Assembly (NCBI GenBank): GCA_024231375.1
Contig: JAAEQP010001242.1
Span: forward strand, 1-11,142
Direction: 5' to 3'
Length of the DNA: 11,142 nt
Origin: a bacterium
GTDB lineage: Bacteria; Hydrogenedentota; Hydrogenedentia; Hydrogenedentiales; SLHB01
A program made the position numbers and the translations under genes. A model generated the notes under the pieces. It did no database searches. It saw only the letters and a list, made by a program, of their open reading frames with translations, and was not told where the DNA came from. How positions within the stretch are numbered: the stretch's first letter is position 1; each line of letters starts with the position of its first letter. Below, one piece after another: positions 1-6,500 of this stretch.

Positions 1-10
1 CAACCCAGGG

Positions 11-16
11 AAGGAG
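11..16 (+). promoter_or_regulatory. Ribosome binding site of the PASTA lipoprotein gene
   Basis: AAGGAG lies five bases before the ATG at 22. It is a near-perfect Shine-Dalgarno match and fixes that ATG as the start. No promoter can be judged because the window begins only 21 bases upstream. Confidence 0.8.
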
Positions 17-21
17 TCGAC

Positions 22-1440
22 ATGCTCACCTCCACCAAGCGGACCCTCTGCTTCATCACAACCCTCACCGTGTGCGTCCTGTTGATTGGGTGTCCGTTCC
101 TAGCCGACCTCAAGCTTGCCCCAGCCACCGTGCCCGACGTGGTGGGCATGCTACGGTCCGCGGCTGAAGAGGCCATCCTCACCGCCACGCTGTGCGTTTC
201 CAGGGTCTACGATCAATACAACCCCTACGTAGAAGCCGACGTCATCATCGCGCAGAATCCCCTAGGAGGCACCGTGGTCGAGCAGGGGGATGGGGTGGAC
301 CTCGTGCGCACCGTTGGCCCTCTGCCGTGTTGGGACGTGGGCCTCGGCGGAGGCCGGGGCCACGGCTTCTGTGTTGAACAGACCAGCGATGGCGGGTTCG
401 CGGTCGCGGGTTATTTGACGGGCGGGCCTTCTACGAGCGGGATGTACGTGATGAAGGCAGACGCGAACGGCACGCTGTCATGGGCGCATCGCATCGAGGG
501 CACGAAGACGTGGCGTGGGTGTGATATGGAGGAGACGAGCGACGGCGGCTACATCCTTGTTGCCCTCGGGAGTGACATCATCGTGCCCTGGTGCACGATG
601 TGTCTGGTCAGGATAGACCTGTGGGGGAATGAGACGTGGTACAAATATATCGCCGACATCTACTCCGAAACCGGCGGTAGCGTCAGCCAGACCAGTGACG
701 GCGGCTACCTGATCGCGGCGGATTCGTTCTCGGACTCCACTGATCGGGATATGTGTTTGGTGAAGACGAATTCTTCGGGCATCGTGCTGTGGTCCAATTC
801 GTTCGGTGGCCCGGATCGAGAAAGCGTTATCGACATGCAACTGACTGAGGATGGCGGGTGCATCCTCGCAGGGTGGATCGAGCCCTCTCCAGACACCGAT
901 CTCAACGTGCGAGACGCCTTCGTGGTGAAGGTCGACGCAACAGGCAATGAGGAGTGGTCACGCACATACGGCGGCGAGGACTGGGAGGTCGTTTGGTCCG
1001 TACAGCAAACGGACGATGGGGGATACGTTCTCGCGGGCAACACCCACCCGCACCCCTATCGACACCCCAGCGGACAAGTGTATCTAGTGCGGATTGACGC
1101 CGCAGGCGAGGAGATCTGGACCAGAACGTACGGGGGGCCGGGCGGTGAGGTCGCATACAGTGTCAAGCAGACGAGCGATGGCGGGTTCATCGTGGCGGGC
1201 GCGACGGTAGAGAGCCCGTTTTCCGAGGAAGAGCCCATGTCGCCGGCCTACGTGGTGAAGACGGATGCCCACGGCAATGAGACGTGGTCCGCTGTCATCG
1301 GAAAGTTGGGATTGTACCGCGCGCAGGATATCATCGAGACGAGCGCCGGCGAGTATGTGCTCACGGGGAAGACGGACTACGACTACCGCGGTCGTACCGG
1401 CATCCCGCTCATCGGCTGGAGCTTCCCGGCAGCGCCGTAG
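22..1440 (+). CDS. Lipoprotein with one PASTA domain and DGG beta-repeats
   Basis: A 472-residue exported protein. Residues 1-24 form a lipoprotein signal: K6 and R7, a hydrophobic core, then the lipobox LIGC with C24 as the lipidated cysteine. Residues about 34-97 fit a PASTA domain (VPDVVGM at the start, the typical QNPLGGTVVEQGDGVDL at the end). The rest is six full repeats and one degenerate repeat of 51-56 residues, each with a QTSDGGY/F-x-x-AG strand and a VVKTDAxGNExW strand. The DGG aspartates are D123, D174, D226, D277, D332 and D386; the seventh copy reads SAGEY near 442. The repeats probably fold as a beta-propeller on the outer surface. PASTA domains are best known for binding muropeptides or beta-lactams in Ser/Thr kinases and PBPs, so cell-wall binding is possible but unproven. 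No catalytic residues are recognisable and no function is assigned. Confidence 0.88.
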   Translation: MLTSTKRTLCFITTLTVCVLLIGCPFLADLKLAPATVPDVVGMLRSAAEEAILTATLCVSRVYDQYNPYVEADVIIAQNPLGGTVVEQGDGVDLVRTVGPLPCWDVGLGGGRGHGFCVEQTSDGGFAVAGYLTGGPSTSGMYVMKADANGTLSWAHRIEGTKTWRGCDMEETSDGGYILVALGSDIIVPWCTMCLVRIDLWGNETWYKYIADIYSETGGSVSQTSDGGYLIAADSFSDSTDRDMCLVKTNSSGIVLWSNSFGGPDRESVIDMQLTEDGGCILAGWIEPSPDTDLNVRDAFVVKVDATGNEEWSRTYGGEDWEVVWSVQQTDDGGYVLAGNTHPHPYRHPSGQVYLVRIDAAGEEIWTRTYGGPGGEVAYSVKQTSDGGFIVAGATVESPFSEEEPMSPAYVVKTDAHGNETWSAVIGKLGLYRAQDIIETSAGEYVLTGKTDYDYRGRTGIPLIGWSFPAAP

Positions 1441-1464
1441 CGCGGGGTAGTCCCCGAGCGAACG

Positions 1465-1490
1465 AGATCCTTCACTTCGTTCAGGATGAC
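1465..1490 (-). repeat. Dispersed 'VILNEVKDL/HPERSEGSR' intergenic repeat
   Basis: Read on the minus strand this block begins GTCATCCTGAACGAAGTGAA and continues into GGATCT. Translated it gives VILNEVKDL in one frame and HPERSEGSR in another. From memory, these are very common spurious peptides in GC-rich bacterial genomes, because the DNA is a dispersed intergenic repeat and not a gene. The ends ATCCT and AGGAT are self-complementary. It sits 24 bases after the stop of the lipoprotein gene. Function unknown. Confidence 0.7.
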
Positions 1491-1508
1491 GGGGTTGGAG
1501 AACAGCCT

Positions 1509-1629
1509 TGGTGCGTGCTCGCCCCGCCTTCGGCGGACCTCGACACACCCTACGAAGAACGTGCGCGCGGATTTGGAGTCCATGTAGGGTGCGTCGAACG
1601 CAGGTCGCAGACCAAGTGAGCACGCACCA
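1509..1629. repeat. Nested 121-bp inverted repeat, MITE/REP-like or structured RNA
   Basis: TGGTGCGTGCTC at 1509-1520 is perfectly complementary to GAGCACGCACCA at 1618-1629 (12 bp). Inside lie a hairpin CCGCC-TTC-GGCGG (1524-1536), a second pair CACCCTAC (1546-1553) with GTAGGGTG (1584-1591), and a small TGCGT-CGA-ACGCA hairpin (1590-1602) that would compete with it. The layout could fold as a cloverleaf-like RNA or be a small non-autonomous repeat. GTAGGGTGCGTCG...GCACC blocks of this kind recur between genes in some bacterial genomes, as I recall, which favours a dispersed element. No transposase or clear target-site duplication is visible. Confidence 0.6.
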
Positions 1630-1685
1630 TTCCTGTGTTGGGCGGCCGCAACCCGGCCCCGGCGTCAGCGCGCTACCACGACGTT

Positions 1686-1734
1686 CCCACCCCTCCGGCC
1701 GGGAATCCTCAACGCACGCCGGAACCGGGGTGGG
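1686..1734. other. Long bulged hairpin, possible terminator or RNA structure
   Basis: CCCACCCC (1686-1693) followed directly by TCCGGC (1694-1699) pairs with GCCGGA (1718-1723) and GGGGTGGG (1727-1734). This gives 14 base pairs with a three-base ACC bulge and an 18-base loop. No run of T follows on either strand, so it is not a classic intrinsic terminator. It could terminate Rho-independently in a non-canonical way, mark the end of a small RNA, or be part of a repeat element. Confidence 0.45.
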
Positions 1735-1794
1735 GCTCTGCGGCGACTCTGCGCACATCTTCCGCGGTAGCCCCGCGAGATTCGGATCATGCAG

Positions 1795-1812
1795 CCAGGG
1801 CGATTGCCCTGG
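1795..1812. promoter_or_regulatory. Perfect 7-bp palindromic hairpin just upstream of the operon promoter
   Basis: CCAGGGC-GATT-GCCCTGG is a perfect seven-base-pair inverted repeat with a four-base loop. It ends 11 bases before the -35 candidate. Its position suits a dimeric regulator's operator, or a terminator isolating the operon from upstream transcription. There is no T-tract, so I cannot choose between these. Confidence 0.4.
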
Positions 1813-1823
1813 TGCGGCCTCCC

Positions 1824-1852
1824 TTCACAAACGCGTCTCGGCGATCTATGCT
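1824..1852 (+). promoter_or_regulatory. Sigma70-like promoter candidate for the Memo operon
   Basis: TTCACA at 1824-1829 (five of six to TTGACA) and TATGCT at 1847-1852 (four of six to TATAAT) are separated by exactly 17 bases. Transcription would begin near 1859, leaving a leader of roughly 57 bases before the ATG at 1916. This is the best promoter match in the non-coding block. The phylum's own consensus is unknown, so confidence is moderate. Confidence 0.5.
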
Positions 1853-1904
1853 TAGGGTGGAGCGTTTCAGTGGAAGGATTGACCCTGTCCGCGCTGTGTG
1901 CGCG

Positions 1905-1912
1905 AAGGAGGG
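1905..1912 (+). promoter_or_regulatory. Ribosome binding site that decides the Memo-AMMECR1 start
   Basis: AAGGAGGG ends three bases before the ATG at 1916. The spacing is short but the match is strong. An in-frame GTG at 1898 would place this motif inside the coding region and has no Shine-Dalgarno of its own, so the ATG is preferred. Confidence 0.75.
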
Positions 1913-1915
1913 AAT

Positions 1916-3529
1916 ATGCCGGTCCGGAACAGACTGGTGGCGGTGGTGTCGGCAGGTCTGATCGCGGCGGGCGTCGGCGCGGCCATTGGTGCATGCGTGA
2001 TACTGCTGGCGCGACGCGGGCCTGAATCCCCGACGATGACCCCGGGGGCCCCTTCTGAACCCGAAGCCGCTCTCCCGCGCGAGGAGCGTGTGTACGTATC
2101 GCCGCTGGCGGGGAAGTGGTACGCAGCCGATGCGGACGCGTTGCGCTCGGAATTGCAGGGTTACCTGGACGAAGCGGACAATGCGGGCCAGGACGAGATC
2201 TGCGCGTTGCTGTTGCCCCACGCGGGGTACCGTTGGTCAGGTCGGATCGCGGCGGAGGGGGTCCGCCAGGTCCTCGGGAAACAGTATTCGCGCGTCATCG
2301 TGTTGGGGCCGTCGCACCAAGTGCCCATGGAGAACATCGCCAGCGTGCCGGATGCCACGCACTACGAGACGCCCCTGGGCAAGGTGGCGTTGGATGTGGC
2401 GTTCATGGACCGGTTGAAGGGGTACCGGGAGTTTCGATGTCTGCCGGATGCGCACGATGGTGAGCACAGCGTTCAGATCGAGGTGCCGTTGTTGCAGATG
2501 GCGTTGGGCGAATTCCGGCTGGTTCCCATCGTCGTGGGGCAGGTGGATGCCGAAACAGCGCGTACGATGGGCGCGGTGTTGCGCGGGTTGATCGGACCCG
2601 AGACGTTGGTGGTGGTGAGCAGCGATTTCACGCACTACGGACGAGGGTTCGAGTACGTGCCGTTCCGCGAAGACGTGGCCGCGAATCTGCGCGAATTGGA
2701 CATGGGCGCGGTGCATGCCATCGAGGCGAAGGATGCGGACGCCTTCGGAGGATACGTCGAAGCGACCGGCGCGACGGTGTGCGGCCGGTGTCCCATCATG
2801 GTGTTGCTGGCGATGGTTGGGGATGAGGATGTGACGCCCCGGCTGCTGAAGTACGACACGTCGGGCGCGATGACGGGCGACTACAGTCACTCGGTGAGTT
2901 ACGTGAGCATGGCGTTCGAGGGCCGTTGGCCAAATGGGGAGCCCCTGGCGATGGACACAACAAGCGACGCACCACTGAGCCCGGAGGACAAGGAAGCCCT
3001 GCTGAAACTGGCCCGGGCGACGGTCCACCACTACCTGGAGCACCAAACGGTCCCAACGGCGGACGATCTCGGGGTGACCATCACCCCGTCGATGGAAGAG
3101 ACGATGGGGGCGTTTGTGACAATCCACAAGAATGGACAGTTGCGGGGATGCATCGGCGAAATCGTGCCGCGCCGGCCGTTGTACAAAGCGGTGATGGGGC
3201 AAGCGCTGAACGCGGCGTTCAAGGACCGACGGTTTCGGCCCGTAGCGCCGGAGGAGGAACCGGACCTGCACTTCGAGATTTCGGCGTACGCCGATGCACC
3301 GCGGACTGTGGCATCGCGCGAGGACATCGAACTGGGGCGTCACGGGATTGTGCTGGAGAAAGGGGGCCGAAGCGCGTTGTTCTTGCCCCAGGTGGCCCCG
3401 GAACAGGGCTGGGACTTGGATGAAACGTTGACGCGCCTTGCCCAGAAAGCCGGGTTGTCAGCGGACGCTTGGCGCGAGGGAGCGTCGTTCCGGGTGTTCG
3501 AGGCCATCGTGTTCAGCGAGACCACGTGA
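1916..3529 (+). CDS. amrB-amrA: Membrane-anchored AmmeMemoRadiSam B+A fusion (Memo domain plus AMMECR1 domain)
   Basis: A 537-residue two-domain fusion. Residues 7-32 are hydrophobic and followed by RR, giving a signal anchor; IGAC ending at C27 could alternatively be a lipobox. A Pro-rich linker (about 35-58) leads to a Memo domain (about 59-335). Its conserved ligands are visible: H102 in HAGY, H134 in GPSH, H180/H184 in DAHDGEHS, H240 in SSDFTHYG and C289 in TVCGRCPI. These correspond to the metal-binding His/Cys set of human MEMO1. Residues about 354-533 are an AMMECR1 domain with the family signature LRGCIG (409-414). These domains usually occur with a radical SAM protein (the AmmeMemoRadiSam trio), whose biochemical role is unsettled; none is encoded here. 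The stop overlaps the next start (TGATG), so the two are almost certainly co-translated. Family assignment is firm; extracytoplasmic location is inferred from the N-terminus. Confidence 0.92.
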   Translation: MPVRNRLVAVVSAGLIAAGVGAAIGACVILLARRGPESPTMTPGAPSEPEAALPREERVYVSPLAGKWYAADADALRSELQGYLDEADNAGQDEICALLLPHAGYRWSGRIAAEGVRQVLGKQYSRVIVLGPSHQVPMENIASVPDATHYETPLGKVALDVAFMDRLKGYREFRCLPDAHDGEHSVQIEVPLLQMALGEFRLVPIVVGQVDAETARTMGAVLRGLIGPETLVVVSSDFTHYGRGFEYVPFREDVAANLRELDMGAVHAIEAKDADAFGGYVEATGATVCGRCPIMVLLAMVGDEDVTPRLLKYDTSGAMTGDYSHSVSYVSMAFEGRWPNGEPLAMDTTSDAPLSPEDKEALLKLARATVHHYLEHQTVPTADDLGVTITPSMEETMGAFVTIHKNGQLRGCIGEIVPRRPLYKAVMGQALNAAFKDRRFRPVAPEEEPDLHFEISAYADAPRTVASREDIELGRHGIVLEKGGRSALFLPQVAPEQGWDLDETLTRLAQKAGLSADAWREGASFRVFEAIVFSETT

Positions 3530-6500
3530 TGCGGTTGGGTCGTTCCTGGGTCGTGGCCGCGCTGGGGTTCTTCGCCGTACTGGCGCAGACGGTACTGTTC
3601 CGCGCGTTTCTCACGGCCTTCGAAGGCAACGAACTCGGCATCGGCGCATTCTTCGCTTCGTGGCTGGCGTGGGTGGCAATTGGCGCGGCACTCGGACGCA
3701 CCCGGTGGCTTGCCGGGCCCACAATGGTACGCCGCTTCAGTTTCCTGACGCTTCTGTACCTTCCCGCGATGCTACTGCAACTGTGGTTGGCACACGACAT
3801 CCGTGCGCTGGCCGGAGTCGCGGGCTACGAACGCTTCCCCCTGTTGCCTATGCTCTGCTGGTCGTTTGTGGTCAACGCGCCGGTGAGTCTCGTCACGGGA
3901 TACCTCTTCACCATGGCGTGCCGGTGGGGGGCGCTTGATTCGACAGGACGTCTCACACCGGGTCGGGTGTACGTGCGCGAGACCTTGGGCGCGTGTGCGG
4001 GCGGGGTAGCGGTAACGGCGCTGCTCGTCGCGGGCGCGCCGGGCGAAACCGTGGTTCTAGTGGGCGGCACAGTCGTGTCGACTGGGGCGGCCGTCACGGC
4101 ATGGGTGGAACGGCGAAGGGGAAAATGGCTCTGGGTGTTGCCTGCCGGGTTGGCGGCCGCGCTGATTGCAGCGGCGGCACTGGGCGCGGGTGGGCGCTGG
4201 GCCGAGGTGCGCCGGCAGGCGGTGTGGGAACGGGTGTTGCCGCGGGACGCATACTCGGGCACGTTCACCACGGCCCAGGCGGAGTATCTGTATGGCGAAC
4301 GGGACGGTCAGTTCCTGGTGCTGTCGAGCGGCGGCGTGTGCGAGGCATTGCCGAACACGGAACACGCGTCCGAGACGGTGGCGGTCACGTTGGCGCAAGC
4401 GCACCGTGCGCGCCGAGTACTGGTGGTTGGGCCGGGGTCGCTGGGGGTGTGTTTGCGGTTCCGCGAACTGCCGCAGATTGAGCAGGTGGTATGGCAGCAC
4501 CCGGACCCGGAGTATGCGCGGCATGTGATGGGGCTGTTGCCCGAAACGCTTCGTGATGCCGCGATGGCGATCGACGTGCCCGCTATGGATGTACGAGCCT
4601 TCCTGCGTGGAACCGACGCGCGGTTCGACCTGGTGGTGCTGAATCTTCCAGACGCCACGACGCTCGTGGTGAACCGATACTCGACGCGGGAGTTCTACGA
4701 GTCAATCCGGGCGCGGTTGTCGGAGACGGGGATCGTGGGGGTGCGGGTGACGGGCGCGGCCAACTTCCTGGGCCCGGAACTGGCTGCCCTGGGCGCATCG
4801 GCGGCGCAGACGCTCGGGTCGGTATTTGGCGCGGTGGCAGTGAAACCAGGCGACGAAACGTGGCTGATCGCGTCGGACCGGGCCGCCATCACGGAGGATG
4901 GCGCGGAACTGGCCCGGCGTTGGGCGGATATCGAAGGTGGGGCGAACGTGTTTCCGCCGGAAGCGGTGACCGCGCTGTATCCGCCGGACCGGGTGGCGTT
5001 TCAACGGGAGGCCTACGCGGCCGCGGCCCGGGAACTGGGTCCTGCGGCGGTGAACACGGACCGGCATCCGCGTGCGCTGCAACACGCGCTACTGGCGTCG
5101 CTACGGCGAGAAGGGACATGGTCGGTGTCGTTGGCCGGGCTTCGGTCGCTGGGTCCGACCGGAGCGTGGTGGCTGTTCGTGGCGCCGCTGTTGGTGTACG
5201 GCCTGCTGCGACTGGTGTATGTGTACCGCCACGGGGCGCGGGACGCGGACGACGCGTCGGGGGCCGCGCCGGTGTTCGATGCGAAGATGCTGGTGCTGTT
5301 GACAGGCACGGCGTCCATGGCGCTGACGATTGTGTTGCTCTTCTTCTACCAAGCGGCGTTCGGTTCATTGTTCCTGTATGTGGGACTCGCGACGGCGTTG
5401 TTCATGGCGGGGGCACTGGCGGGCAGTGTGGGTTCGGGGATGCTGGCAGAGCGTTGGGCCAACGCCGCAAGCACGGGATTGATGATGTGTCTGGTGGCGC
5501 ATCTGGTTCTCCTGGCGGTGGTCGGCGGGCTCCCGGTGGACGCGGTGTTCGGTACGTATGTGGTCCTCTTCGCGTTGTGCGGCGTGTTCACGGGCGTGTA
5601 CTTCCCGTTGGCGGCCGCGCGGCTGGGCACGTCCGGCATCGATGCGGGACGGGCTGGTGCGAGCCTCGAGTTGCTTGATCACGCGGGCGGCACACTCGGC
5701 GCGGCGGTGACGGGCCTGATTTGGTTGCCACTGCTGAGCGGACCGGCCACGGTAAGCATCGTTGCCACACTGGTGGCGGTGAATCTGGTCGCAGTGGCGC
5801 TGTGCCGGGCGATGGCGATGCGTGGGGACGCACTGGGCGCGCCACGGCGGCCGGACGACTGGTTCGACCGCTGGCAACCGGCCTTGGGGTATGTGCTGGT
5901 GGGTGCAGGGGCGTGGTGCATGCTGGGGTACCACGTGGCGGAGCGATCGGAGGCGCTGGACCGTCCGGCTATGTTCGCCGAGGCGGCACAGGCGATGGCG
6001 GGCGACTTGGGGTTGATTGAGGAGAGCGGGGCGGCGGCGGACGGCACGTCGTATCCGAGGTACGCGACCGCTCAGGGCGGGCTGGTGCTGGACACGGGGC
6101 CCTTGGTATCGGGCGTGTACGGCTATGGGGGACCGCTTGAACTGGCGGTGCATATCGAGGACGGAAGGCTTCGGGGGGTGCGCATTCTCGCCTCGAACGA
6201 GACGCCATCGTATCTGGACTATGTGCAACCGTGGCTGGATTGGCTCGAATCGGCGGAACTCCGCGTTCCTGAGGAATTGGCGCAAGTGGATGCGCTGAGC
6301 GGGGCGACGTTGACGTGCGACGCGGTTCGGGACACGGTGATTCAGGCGGCGAGCAAGGCTGGACTGGGTGCGGCCGGGGATGCGGGAACGCCACGGAAGC
6401 GAGACTCCGCAGCGGTCGCGTTCATCCGGTTGGCGGCACTGCTGGTGGCGGCGTTGGCCATGCGGCAGCATCCGGTTCGCTGGGTACGGCGGGTGTTCCT

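Larger units (their letters stand above)
1441..1915. other. Structured non-coding region between the lipoprotein gene and the Memo operon
   Basis: No convincing coding sequence lies in these 475 bases. Open frames on both strands give Arg/Pro/Gly-rich translations with no family features. The region instead holds, in order, a dispersed 'NEVKDL'-type repeat (1465-1490), a nested inverted repeat (1509-1629), a bulged long hairpin (1686-1734), a short hairpin CGCGG/CCGCG (1763-1767 with 1773-1777), a perfect 7-bp hairpin (1795-1812), a sigma70-like promoter (1824-1852) and the ribosome binding site of the next gene. The density of self-complementary blocks is well above what I see elsewhere in the window. 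Confidence 0.75.

Noticed and set aside
1084..1758. A 224-codon minus-strand frame spanning the lipoprotein gene end and the non-coding block
   Set aside because: Includes the spurious HPERSEGSR peptide of the dispersed repeat, and the remainder is antisense to the DGG repeats.
1898..1915. GTG at 1898 as the start of the Memo-AMMECR1 gene
   Set aside because: It would put the strong AAGGAGGG ribosome site inside the coding sequence and has none of its own.
2237..3343. A 368-codon open frame on the minus strand opposite the Memo-AMMECR1 gene
   Set aside because: His/Arg/Gln-rich translation with no family features; it is the shadow expected opposite a GC-rich gene with clear domains.
3469..3528. 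GTG at 3469 as the start of the large membrane fusion
   Set aside because: It adds 20 non-hydrophobic residues that overlap the upstream AMMECR1 coding sequence; the TGATG coupling at 3527-3531 is a better start.
4243..4880. Calling the large fusion a true spermidine synthase (speE)
   Set aside because: The glycine-rich cofactor motif and first catalytic Asp are changed, and most of the protein is membrane and redox modules.
4860..5678. A 272-codon plus-strand frame inside the large membrane fusion
   Set aside because: Gly/Arg-rich, out of frame with a recognisable protein, and no ribosome binding site or domain.
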